This document shows positions 1 to 5,984 of a stretch of 18,142 nucleotides of DNA, in pieces. Origin of the DNA: a bacterium. Lineage in GTDB: Bacteria; Babelota; Babeliae; Babelales; JABDEC01. Location of the stretch: the NCBI GenBank assembly GCA_947481115.1, contig CANKEI010000019.1, positions 1-18,142 of the forward strand, in the 5' to 3' direction. Position 1 is the stretch's first letter; each line of letters opens with the position of its first letter. The notes under the pieces were generated by a model. The model did not search any database and was not told where the DNA came from. It saw nothing but the letters and a program-made list of their open reading frames with translations. Position numbers and translations under genes: made by a program.

Positions 1-102
1 ACCAATTGCTCTTAACAACAGCCGCTTGAGACGGTTTGTAGTCTACCTCTGGAGATCGACTACGAAGGGCCTACCTTCATCTGCCACAAAGCTTCTCGTT
101 AG
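1..102. other. Window edge downstream of mutM, no gene recognised
   Basis: This stretch follows the mutM stop codon on the minus strand. Every frame is closed or very short, and I see no zinc-finger codons here that would complete MutM. A 6-bp inverted pair, GTAGTC and GACTAC, lies at about 42-67. The sequence looks like intergenic repeat material, but no second copy is visible in this window. Confidence 0.4.
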
Positions 103-1014
103 CTAGCTGAGTTTTTTTTTCCACTCAGTTTCGCCTTCTGCTGCGGCGCACTCACCAGTTTTTTCCCCCATAAAGCTATAACTCTGAAAAGTTGTGCCGT
201 TCTTTGCGATAGCTAATTCTAAAGTTGCTTTAATCCCTAAGTGCAATTTCTGAAGTTCACTAAGACTAATTTGATTTACTGGACGCTTAGGGTGCACCCT
301 AGCATACCAGAGCGCTTCATCGACATAAATATTACCCAGGCCAGCGATAATCGACTGATCTAATAATACTGACTTAGCAGCGCGCTTAATTTGCGAAAAT
401 TTATTTCTTAACCAATCGACAGTAAATTTAGTATCAAACGGGTCTACGCCCAGTTTCTCGTGTAACCAGGCTAGATCTTCACAAAATATAATTTTCCCGA
501 ACTGGCGCTGATCTACGAATAATAAAAAATTATCTACTTGTTTTCCCCGCAACATCCCTCGACTACGCTCGGGACGAGCGGATTGGGAATCTTGTATGGG
601 GCCAACGGTTTGGAAATCTTGTATGGGGCCAACGGTTTGGAAATCTTGTATGGGGCCAACGGTTTGGAAATCTTGGCTGTTTTGATAAAAATTAGGCGAA
701 CTAGGGTCTGAAATTAAATCGAAAATTACATGCAGGTGTTTATATGTTTGTTTAGCTAACTCAAACTCTGCTAAATTAACCGTAAATAGCTTGCCGGTCA
801 TGCGCAGGTGTACTACTAAATAGCCCACAGTCAGCTGAATTATAATATATTTACCCAGACGTTCGACGGCTAAAATTTTTTGGTTAGTAATTTGGGAACT
901 TAAATCTGGGCTAACTATTTTAACTTTTAAAACCGTAAGATTACTAATTTTAGAATTAACTAAAACTGGTCTTAAACTACTAACAACGGTCTCTACTTCT
1001 GGTAATTCAGGCAT
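103..1014 (-). CDS. mutM: Formamidopyrimidine-DNA glycosylase, insert-bearing and lacking the C-terminal zinc finger
   Basis: Bifunctional base-excision repair enzyme of the Fpg/Nei family, which removes oxidised purines such as 8-oxoguanine and nicks the abasic site. The start is fixed by the N-terminus MPELPEVET, where Pro2 is the family nucleophile and Glu3 is catalytic. Lys55 (LGKY) matches the conserved DNA-contact lysine, HLRMTGK (69-75) holds the intercalating Met, DQRQFGK lies at 168-174, and the helix-two-turn-helix with GLGNIYVDE is near 223-231. Two things are odd. Residues about 101-162 form an extra loop between two beta strands (HVIFDL and LLFVDQR); it contains three tandem DFQTVGPIQ units and then a peptide encoded by a GC-rich palindromic repeat (SARPERSRG). 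Also, the protein stops at residue 303 after GTTFQSYSFMGEKTGE plus an unrelated lysine-rich tail, so the Cys4 zinc finger and its DNA-binding arginine are missing. It is last in the minus-strand run after pgsA. It may be impaired or decaying; family assignment is secure. Confidence 0.93.
   Translation of the reverse strand: MPELPEVETVVSSLRPVLVNSKISNLTVLKVKIVSPDLSSQITNQKILAVERLGKYIIIQLTVGYLVVHLRMTGKLFTVNLAEFELAKQTYKHLHVIFDLISDPSSPNFYQNSQDFQTVGPIQDFQTVGPIQDFQTVGPIQDSQSARPERSRGMLRGKQVDNFLLFVDQRQFGKIIFCEDLAWLHEKLGVDPFDTKFTVDWLRNKFSQIKRAAKSVLLDQSIIAGLGNIYVDEALWYARVHPKRPVNQISLSELQKLHLGIKATLELAIAKNGTTFQSYSFMGEKTGECAAAEGETEWKKKLS
548..581 (+). repeat. GC-rich palindromic repeat, copy 1, inside mutM
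   Basis: This 34-bp stretch matches positions 1822-1855 with a single mismatch. The core reads CCCTCGACTACGCTC followed by GGGACGAGCGG and contains the inverted pair CGCTC/GAGCG. It lies wholly inside mutM and is translated on the minus strand as part of SARPERSRGMLRG. It is far more GC-rich than its surroundings. Confidence 0.9.
588..675. repeat. 27-bp tandem repeat (about 3.3 copies) inside mutM
   Basis: Three full 27-bp units start at 588, 615 and 642, followed by a 7-bp partial unit at 669-675. The units are identical apart from the flanking bases. As 27 is a multiple of three, each copy adds nine residues (DFQTVGPIQ on the minus strand) and keeps mutM in frame. This is a minisatellite likely to vary in copy number between strains. 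Confidence 0.97.
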
Positions 1015-1091
1015 AAAATTCTATCCAACCTGCTCTATAATAAAATTAATATTAGACTTCTTCCGTAATTCACAGTTTCTACTCGCGACAT

Positions 1092-1124
1092 CCCCCCCCC
1101 TCGACTGACGCTCGGGGTGAGCGG
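1092..1124 (+). repeat. GC-rich palindromic repeat, copy 2, with a run of nine C
   Basis: Intergenic copy between mutM and pgsA. A nine-C homopolymer (1092-1100) runs into the core TCGACTGACGCTC and then GGGGTGAGCGGG. The downstream 50 bases, to about 1172, stay GC-rich and loosely resemble the sequence after copy 5, so the full element may be longer than the core. Confidence 0.8.
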
Positions 1125-1221
1125 GGTTCGGGACGACCGTGTCCGGCATAGCCTCTGGCGACGCCTGGAGCTGGAAAAAATTTTATTTCAAGATAGTTAC
1201 GAAAGAGCTCTATTATAAAAA

Positions 1222-1806
1222 TTACTTAAATAATTTATTTTTACTCGCACACCAGTAACTATAAGCTGAATATATCGATAAACTAATTGTAATAATTAAT
1301 AACACCAGCTCTAAAGTAGACCAATAAAAATTTACTAAATTATTTTTTACTAAAAAGTTTCCAGAATCTAGTGGCTTCGCAATTAATACTGCCAATAAAG
1401 CACATTGTGCAAAAGTTTTTAATTTGCCCCACTGCGAAACAATTATTTCACAGCCTGACTCGAGTGCAAATAATCGCAAGCCCATGATAAAAAACTCACG
1501 GCAAATTAAAATCAAGACCCAGAAAAACCAGATTTTATGTACCGCTAATAGACTAATTAGCACGGCTGCAACTAGAAACTTATCTGCAATGGGGTCTAAT
1601 AATTTACCAGTTATACTAACTAAATTGTATTTACGCGCTAAATAGCCATCGAAAAAATCTGTTAAAGCAAAAACTATAAATAAGCAACTTAGCCCCAAAT
1701 TTAACGCTAAATTATCTTGCGGCAAATAATAGACTAGTAAAAATGGCAATAGTAATGGCGCTAAGACTAATCTAGCTAGCGTTAATAAGTTTGGTAAATT
1801 AAACAT
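1222..1806 (-). CDS. pgsA: CDP-diacylglycerol-glycerol-3-phosphate 3-phosphatidyltransferase
   Basis: Integral membrane enzyme that transfers a phosphatidyl group from CDP-diacylglycerol to glycerol-3-phosphate, the committed step towards phosphatidylglycerol and cardiolipin. The CDP-alcohol phosphotransferase signature is complete: D50, D53-G54, A57-R58, G67, D71 and D75 with canonical spacing. The N-terminus MFNLPNLLTLARL is typical of PgsA, and about five to six hydrophobic segments span the 194 residues, close to the usual family length. No clear Shine-Dalgarno sequence precedes the ATG. A copy of the GC-rich repeat begins about 24 bp upstream of the start, so it is probably transcribed in the 5' leader. 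The gene lies between tRNA-Met/secD and mutM, all on the same strand. Confidence 0.95.
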   Translation of the reverse strand: MFNLPNLLTLARLVLAPLLLPFLLVYYLPQDNLALNLGLSCLFIVFALTDFFDGYLARKYNLVSITGKLLDPIADKFLVAAVLISLLAVHKIWFFWVLILICREFFIMGLRLFALESGCEIIVSQWGKLKTFAQCALLAVLIAKPLDSGNFLVKNNLVNFYWSTLELVLLIITISLSIYSAYSYWCASKNKLFK

Positions 1807-1821
1807 TATGGTTCTTGTGCT

Positions 1822-1855
1822 CGCAACATCCCTCGACTTCGCTCGGGACGAGCGG
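1822..1855 (+). repeat. GC-rich palindromic repeat, copy 3, just upstream of pgsA
   Basis: Same 34-bp sequence as copy 1 with one base changed (ACTTCG instead of ACTACG). It lies in the presumed 5' leader of pgsA, where a hairpin in the transcript could affect translation or RNA stability. That effect is inferred only from position. Confidence 0.9.
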
Positions 1856-1927
1856 CAGAGAAACTAATTTTAAATAAAAATTCTAAACCAGTTTACTATT
1901 TTAGCTTGCAAATAACCCCATTAAAAC

Positions 1928-1951
1928 TTAGGGCCCCAACTGGGACCCTAA
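1928..1951 (-). terminator. Stem-loop downstream of tRNA-Met, possible terminator
   Basis: Arms 1928-1937 and 1942-1951 pair over nine of ten positions around a four-base loop (AACT). On the minus strand the stem is followed by GTTTTAAT, a modest T tract. The position, about 90 bp beyond the tRNA-Met CCA end, suits termination or 3' processing of the secD/tRNA-Met transcript. Confidence 0.55.
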
Positions 1952-2039
1952 AAATAACTATCTATGAATACTAAACTCAAACCTAATGGCCCCGCCCGCC
2001 GTAGTTTACCGAGCCTGATGGCCCGAATAAACGCAGGCG

Positions 2040-2116
2040 TGGTGGCGACGCAGGGACTCGAACCCCGGACCTACGGATTATGATTCCGCCGCTCTAACCA
2101 GCTGAGCTACGTCGCC
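2040..2116 (-). tRNA. tRNA-Met (CAU anticodon), probably elongator
   Basis: A full cloverleaf of 77 nt including an encoded CCA. The acceptor stem GGCGACG pairs with CGTCGCC, the D arm is GCTC/GAGC, and the anticodon stem GCGGA/TCCGT encloses ATCATAA, giving anticodon CAU. The T arm CGGGG/CCCTG encloses TTCGAGT. A perfectly paired first base pair argues against initiator tRNA, and the acceptor/D-arm sequence resembles elongator Met more than tRNA-Ile2, which also carries CAU. It starts 29 bp after the secD stop codon and is probably cotranscribed with secD. Confidence 0.95.
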
Positions 2117-2145
2117 TTATAATCTTAATAATAGCTTAGAATACA

Positions 2146-3699
2146 CTAAATACTTAATTTTTGAATATTTTTTCTGCTTAAAATAAAGTTAAATAGCGAT
2201 TTTAAGAACAACATGCCAGTAATTAAGGTAGTTACGATACCAATCATCATGGTAACTGCGAACCCTTGAATTGGTCCAGTACCAAACTTAAATAGTACTA
2301 TCGCAATAATAAAGGTCGTAATATTCGCATCTAAAATTACTACCGCAGCATTAGAGAAGCCGTCATCAACTGCTTGTCTAATCGAACTACCGTTAGCCAA
2401 CAACTCTCTAATTCGTTCATAAATTAAAATCGATGAATCGATCGCCATGCCAACTGTTAAGACCATGCCGGCAATACCTGGCAAAGTTAATGCAGCGCCT
2501 GAAAAACTCATGCACAGCAATAATAACAACAAGTTATATAATAGTGTAATAAACGCTAAGATACCGGATAATTTATAGAAAAATAAACTAAAAATTAATA
2601 ATAAACCTAGGCCAATAACGCAAGATAACAAACCCTTTTGGATTGCTTCGTAGCCTAAAGAAGGCCCGATACGACGCTCTTCGGCAAATTTAACTGGTGC
2701 TACAAATGCTCCGGATCTAAACAACATGCATAATTCCTGAGCTTCACTGCGTGTAAAGTTACCAGTAATTTGGCAGTTAGTTCTAATTGCATCATTAATA
2801 GTTGCTACTGAAATAGCCCGATTATCTAAAATTGCAGCTAATGGACGGTGGATATTTTCAGAAGTCAGCGTATAAAATTTATCGCCACCTTCGGGACTTA
2901 ATTCAAAAGTTACCACCATTTTAGCATCCACTGGTCTAGCTTCTGATCTAATTAAGTGCGCCCCAGTTACATCAGCATGATCTGATACCATGTAGAATTT
3001 AGCAGCGCCGCCATGTTCACGTCCAGCAATAATCTGCATGCCATCTGGCAAATCACCACCAAATTCGTCTAACAACTCTTCTTTAGAATTACCTTGCGCT
3101 TCCACAATTTTAAATTCTAACATGGCTGGCGTACCAATCATTTCTTTGGCTTTAGCTGGATCGCTCACATCTGGTAATTCAACTACCACGCTACGATCAC
3201 CTTGTGGAGCCACTTTCACATCTTCTACGCCTAATTTATTTAAACGAGTGCGCAATACATCGACGTTTGCACTCAAGGCCCATTTTTGTAAACGGTTAAA
3301 TTCTGTATCTGTCATAGTGATTTTTACAACTTCAGCTTCTTGGCTAAGTTTGTACCGATCTCTAACGAGCTCACGTAAACTAGTTTGCGCATCAATTGCT
3401 TCAGCACCACTAGCAAAAGTAAACGTTGCAGTACGACCACTAATTTTTTTAGAAATTGGTTGCGACTTGCTAGCAGCTTTGAGCATGCCCACTAAAGAAT
3501 TAGCGCGTTCATGCAATTCGCGTTCAGCGGCTTTTTCTACTTCGACATCTAAAGTGATATAGGTCCCGCCAACTAAATCGATTCCAAATTTTAATTTTTG
3601 ACGCAGTGGATACAATAAATAAGTTGCTGCTATCGCTAAAACTACCCAGGCCATAAAGCCACTCATCAAAACATTCTTATTCTTAGACAATATGCTCAT
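2146..3699 (-). CDS. secD: Protein translocase subunit SecD
   Basis: Membrane component of the SecDF complex, which uses the proton gradient to help pull proteins out of the SecYEG channel on the periplasmic side. The protein has 517 residues: one N-terminal membrane helix (about 10-32), the conserved FGIDLVGGTY segment (38-47), a periplasmic P1 domain (about 50-340) with the LRTRLNKLGV and IGTPAMLEFKI motifs, and five C-terminal helices. The export motif LPGIAGMVLTVGMAID with the key aspartate at 421 is followed by ILIYERI, both family hallmarks. An AGGAG ribosome site lies 8 bp before the ATG. tRNA-Leu lies upstream and tRNA-Met directly downstream. secF and yajC, often adjacent in other bacteria, are not in this window. 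Confidence 0.97.
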   Translation of the reverse strand: MSILSKNKNVLMSGFMAWVVLAIAATYLLYPLRQKLKFGIDLVGGTYITLDVEVEKAAERELHERANSLVGMLKAASKSQPISKKISGRTATFTFASGAEAIDAQTSLRELVRDRYKLSQEAEVVKITMTDTEFNRLQKWALSANVDVLRTRLNKLGVEDVKVAPQGDRSVVVELPDVSDPAKAKEMIGTPAMLEFKIVEAQGNSKEELLDEFGGDLPDGMQIIAGREHGGAAKFYMVSDHADVTGAHLIRSEARPVDAKMVVTFELSPEGGDKFYTLTSENIHRPLAAILDNRAISVATINDAIRTNCQITGNFTRSEAQELCMLFRSGAFVAPVKFAEERRIGPSLGYEAIQKGLLSCVIGLGLLLIFSLFFYKLSGILAFITLLYNLLLLLLCMSFSGAALTLPGIAGMVLTVGMAIDSSILIYERIRELLANGSSIRQAVDDGFSNAAVVILDANITTFIIAIVLFKFGTGPIQGFAVTMMIGIVTTLITGMLFLKSLFNFILSRKNIQKLSI

Positions 3700-3801
3700 A
3701 AAAAATCTCCTATTAAGTACAAAAATTTATTCAAGTTAAGCAATCTTATATAAATAGCCCTACTACACTTGCCAAGCCGGTAGGCCTGGATAAACATAAA
3801 C

Positions 3802-3888
3802 TGGTGCCAGAGAGGGGATTCGAACCCCTACAGGATTTCTCCCACAGCCACCTCAAGGCTGCGTGTCTACCAATTTCACCACCCCGGC
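3802..3888 (-). tRNA. tRNA-Leu (GAG anticodon)
   Basis: An 87-nt class II tRNA with encoded CCA. The acceptor GCCGGGG pairs with CTCTGGC (one wobble), and the anticodon stem encloses TTGAGGT, giving anticodon GAG for CUC/CUU leucine codons. The long variable arm TGGGAGAAATCCTG is typical of leucine tRNAs, and the T arm is AGGGG/CCCCT around TTCGAAT. It is transcribed towards secD, whose start is 102 bp away. Confidence 0.96.
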
Positions 3889-3920
3889 AACTACTTTCAA
3901 AATTTAAATTAATACAACGA

Positions 3921-3949
3921 AATATAGCAGCCCTATAGCTGATTGGCAA
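3921..3949 (-). promoter_or_regulatory. Sigma70-type promoter for tRNA-Leu (and probably secD)
   Basis: On the minus strand, TTGCCA (3949-3944) and TATATT (3926-3921) are separated by exactly 17 bp. Transcription would begin about 25 bp before the tRNA 5' end. No strong terminator is seen between tRNA-Leu and secD, so this promoter may also serve secD, tRNA-Met and pgsA. Confidence 0.65.
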
Positions 3950-3990
3950 ATCAAAATAGCAGCCAAACTATTGCTTTTCAAGAGACGCCC

Positions 3991-4026
3991 GTGCTAATCT
4001 TGTACTCAACTACATAATTAGCATAA
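3991..4026 (+). repeat. 36-bp direct repeat, left copy, flanking the ATPase gene
   Basis: Matches 5274-5309 at 33 of 36 positions. It begins GTGCTAATCTTG and ends ATAATTAGCATAA, so its ends form an inverted pair (TGCTAAT/ATTAGCA). It lies 40 bp before the ATPase start, and its inner sequence TTGTAC, 17 bp, ATAAAT could weakly serve as a promoter for that gene. Confidence 0.9.
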
Positions 4027-4065
4027 ATTTTAAAAATTTTTAGGGTAATTTTAGGGGTGAACTTT

Positions 4066-5259
4066 ATGATTCTAAGTAGAGATTTAACTAGCACGCTTAG
4101 GCGTTTTGCCAAATTCCCCGTCGTAGGACTATTTGGACCGCGCCAATCTGGTAAAACTACACTGGCTAAAAATACGTTCCCCAAACATAAATACCTAAAT
4201 TTTGAAGACCCTGAAATTCGCGATTATGCTACACGCGACCCACGTGATTTTCTCAAAATACATGAAAATCCACACGGCATAATTTTAGACGAATTCCAAT
4301 ATGTGCCCCAGATTTTATCTTATATTCAGCTCGAATCTGACGAAAAAAAACGACCCGGTTATTTTGTTTTAACTGGCTCACAAAACTTTCTCATGAATCA
4401 GGCCATTACGCAGTCACTCGCTGGTCGCATTGGAATACTAACTTTACTGCCATTATCGATCCACGAATTAAGTGAAAACAAACTATTATCAGAAAACGTT
4501 AACGAGCTGATCTTTAGGGGCAATTACCCTCGGCCATACACTGAAAACTTTACACCTGAAGAATTTTATCCCTCATATATTCACTCTTATGTCGAACGTG
4601 ATATCCGTCAATTAATCAATGTCGACAATCTTTTAACATTTAGAAAATTCATGCAACTGTGTGCCGCCCGCACTGGCCAGCTGTTAAATGTTAGTGATCT
4701 AGCCGTGAGCTGCAGTATTGCCCAACGCACAGTCGAAAAATGGCTTTCGATTTTAGAAGCTAGTTATATTATCTATTTGTTAGCGCCGCATCATGAAAAT
4801 TTTAATAAACGAGCTACTAAAACACCTAAAATATACTTCTATGACACCGGGCTAGCTTGCTCCCTGCTGGGTATAAAATCAGTTGCAGAATTTAGCTTAA
4901 GCACAATTCGCGGACACTTATTCGAAAGTCTAATTATTACAGATTTATATAAACAATTTTATAATTCTGGTGCTACCCCCAAGCTCTATTTTTGGCGTGA
5001 TAAAAATGGCTATGTTGAAATCGACTGCATCGTAGATCTTGGCGTAAGATTAATTCCCATCGAGATAAAAGCCAGTGTTACAGCGCGTACTGATTTATTC
5101 GATAGTTTAGATAAATGGAATAGCTTGGCCCAAACTGACCCGGCTAATAGTTATTTAGTCTATGGTGGCAGCGAACATCAGGCCCGCAAAAATGGTACCT
5201 TAATTAACTGGCAAGCCGCTGATGAGTTAATTAAGACTATTTATGCTAAATTTGCTTAA
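4066..5259 (+). CDS. AAA-type ATPase with C-terminal DUF4143 domain
   Basis: Member of the ATP-binding DUF4143 family (AAA_14 plus DUF4143), whose biological role is poorly known. Counted from the ATG at 4066, Walker A is GPRQSGKTT (24-32) and Walker B is GIILDEFQ (about 71-78). A sensor-like LTGSQ and the family motif SLAGRIGILTLLPLSIHEL follow. The C-terminal half has a helix-turn-helix-like stretch (SIAQRTVEKWLSIL) and a nuclease-fold-like EID...PIEIKAS near 318-337. A GTG at 4057 is in frame, but AGGGGTG is placed 8 bp before the ATG, which favours the ATG (397 residues). The gene is alone on its strand between minus-strand genes and is bracketed by 36-bp direct repeats. Length and motifs are intact. 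Confidence 0.92.
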   Translation: MILSRDLTSTLRRFAKFPVVGLFGPRQSGKTTLAKNTFPKHKYLNFEDPEIRDYATRDPRDFLKIHENPHGIILDEFQYVPQILSYIQLESDEKKRPGYFVLTGSQNFLMNQAITQSLAGRIGILTLLPLSIHELSENKLLSENVNELIFRGNYPRPYTENFTPEEFYPSYIHSYVERDIRQLINVDNLLTFRKFMQLCAARTGQLLNVSDLAVSCSIAQRTVEKWLSILEASYIIYLLAPHHENFNKRATKTPKIYFYDTGLACSLLGIKSVAEFSLSTIRGHLFESLIITDLYKQFYNSGATPKLYFWRDKNGYVEIDCIVDLGVRLIPIEIKASVTARTDLFDSLDKWNSLAQTDPANSYLVYGGSEHQARKNGTLINWQAADELIKTIYAKFA

Positions 5260-5371
5260 AAATCACCCGATGCGTGCTAATCTTGCACTCGACTACATAA
5301 TTAGCACAAGATTCTCCAAAGTCACCGCTTACTGCCCTATCTAAATTTAAAATCACTACTTGCCGCCCCAT
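5246..5371 (-). CDS. Possible 41-residue micro-ORF through the right repeat
   Basis: A minus-strand frame starts at an ATG (5371), 18 bp beyond a TATAAT sequence at 5394-5389, and runs through the right direct repeat to a stop at 5246, encoding MGRQVVILNLDRAV and so on. It has no recognisable domain and no good ribosome site. It may be only chance plus repeat sequence; listed because a promoter-like element faces it. Confidence 0.15.
   Translation of the reverse strand: MGRQVVILNLDRAVSGDFGESCANYVVECKISTHRVIFKQI
5274..5309 (+). repeat. 36-bp direct repeat, right copy, flanking the ATPase gene
   Basis: Begins 14 bp after the ATPase stop codon. It carries a perfect 8-bp inverted pair, GTGCTAAT and ATTAGCAC, around 18 bp. 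It differs from the left copy at three positions, each a transition (T/C or A/G). On the minus strand both copies encode the same short peptide (ANYVVE, C or Y, KIST). Confidence 0.9.
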
Positions 5372-5500
5372 TCTTTAATATTTTACGGTATTATACCCCT
5401 GTTTCACCCCCCACCCCCTTTTTACATCCCAATAGATCCTGCTATCTTTTTAATTAACTGGACGATGGAGAGCCGGGGTATAATTAAATAAAGAATGGAG
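5368..5500. repeat. 133-bp segment with inverted ends and divergent TATAAT boxes
   Basis: The left end holds CCATTCTTTA (5368-5377) and ATTATACCCC (5389-5398). The right end holds the reverse complements GGGGTATAAT (5475-5484) and TAAAGAATGG (5489-5498). Thus two similar promoter-like blocks face outward, each a TATAAT followed by AAAGAATGG. The interior is pyrimidine-rich with runs of C. It could be a small inverted-repeat element or a duplicated promoter. Confidence 0.55.
5479..5484 (+). promoter_or_regulatory. -10 element for the small exported protein gene
   Basis: A perfect TATAAT lies 24 bp before the ATG at 5508. No good -35 hexamer is seen at the usual distance; TTAACT, with a 19-bp gap, is the nearest candidate. 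The predicted 5' leader is under 20 bases and contains the ribosome site GGAG at 5497-5500. Confidence 0.5.
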
Positions 5501-5507
5501 TGTCTTT

Positions 5508-5870
5508 ATGAATAATCTTTTTAAAAATATCGGTGCTGGTTTATTAGCACTAACACTAATTAGCACATCGGCTAACGCAGTTGACGCAATTACATCTATT
5601 GCATTTCAAAGAATTGATGCAGCGTCGCAAAATCTTTCACATGATGCAAAGATAGAATTGGCTACGTCTACTAGAAAAATAAGTGGTTTCGCTGGCCTAA
5701 CATTATTGTGTTTTGGAGGTATAGGCGTACTTCATGCTCTTACACGAAGAGAGCCATCTATATTAATAGCCGGAGCTTCTTTCATGGTTATGTGTTATGG
5801 AAGGGATCTTTGTTGCGTGAGTGTTCTCCTTAAAAAGTATCGCGATCGTTTATTAGCTAGTCACCCATAA
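5508..5870 (+). CDS. Small exported or membrane protein, unknown function
   Basis: A 120-residue protein not recognised as any known family. It starts with a typical signal peptide, MNNLFKNIGAGLLALTLIS, ending in SANA with a likely signal peptidase I cleavage after Ala24. A polar segment (25-57) is followed by two hydrophobic stretches (about 59-77 and 83-101) joined by a short basic turn, and by a basic tail. There are four cysteines, including a CC pair. A GGAG ribosome site sits 7 bp before the ATG, and a TATAAT box lies close upstream, so it is probably expressed as a single gene. A strong hairpin terminator follows at 5932-5980. Membrane insertion is inferred from hydrophobicity only. 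Confidence 0.75.
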   Translation: MNNLFKNIGAGLLALTLISTSANAVDAITSIAFQRIDAASQNLSHDAKIELATSTRKISGFAGLTLLCFGGIGVLHALTRREPSILIAGASFMVMCYGRDLCCVSVLLKKYRDRLLASHP

Positions 5871-5931
5871 TTGCCCCAGAGAATTTTCAAGCCCAGATGG
5901 CTACAGTGATTTAATGTAACTTTTTATAAAA

Positions 5932-5980
5932 AAATACCAAGAGTGCTTGTAGATTAATTTTACAAGCACTCTTGGTATTT
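5932..5980. terminator. Strong bidirectional intrinsic terminator
   Basis: A perfect 20-bp stem (5932-5951 paired with 5961-5980) encloses a 9-base loop. On the plus strand it ends in TATTT, and on the minus strand the stem is followed by a run ending in TTTTTT from the A-rich sequence at 5928-5934. It separates two convergent genes for exported proteins and could stop transcription from both sides. Confidence 0.92.
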
Positions 5981-5984
5981 AAAC

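Noticed and set aside
588..675. Possible CRISPR array
   Set aside because: The 27-bp units are directly adjacent with no spacers and are translated in frame in mutM, so this is a minisatellite.
2040..2116. tRNA-Ile2 with modified CAU anticodon, or initiator tRNA
   Set aside because: The acceptor and D-arm sequence resemble elongator Met, and the first base pair is matched, unlike initiator tRNA. Ile2 cannot be wholly excluded without comparison.
3038..3562. 174-codon plus-strand frame opposite secD
   Set aside because: It is serine-rich antisense shadow of a strongly conserved gene with no ribosome site.
3746..3949. 67-codon minus-strand frame over tRNA-Leu
   Set aside because: It reads straight through the tRNA (RGGEIGRHA-type peptide), a common false prediction over tRNA genes.
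4057..4065. GTG start for the ATPase
   Set aside because: The GTG lies inside the AGGGGTG ribosome site itself, which is properly spaced for the ATG at 4066.
3978..4184. 68-codon minus-strand frame ending in the left direct repeat
   Set aside because: Most of it is antisense to the ATPase 5' end, and it has no ribosome site; only the repeat-encoded tail is of interest and is noted separately.
3991..5309. Insertion sequence with transposase
   Set aside because: The enclosed gene is an ATPase of the DUF4143 family with no transposase motif, and the flanks are direct repeats without typical terminal inverted repeats of an IS.
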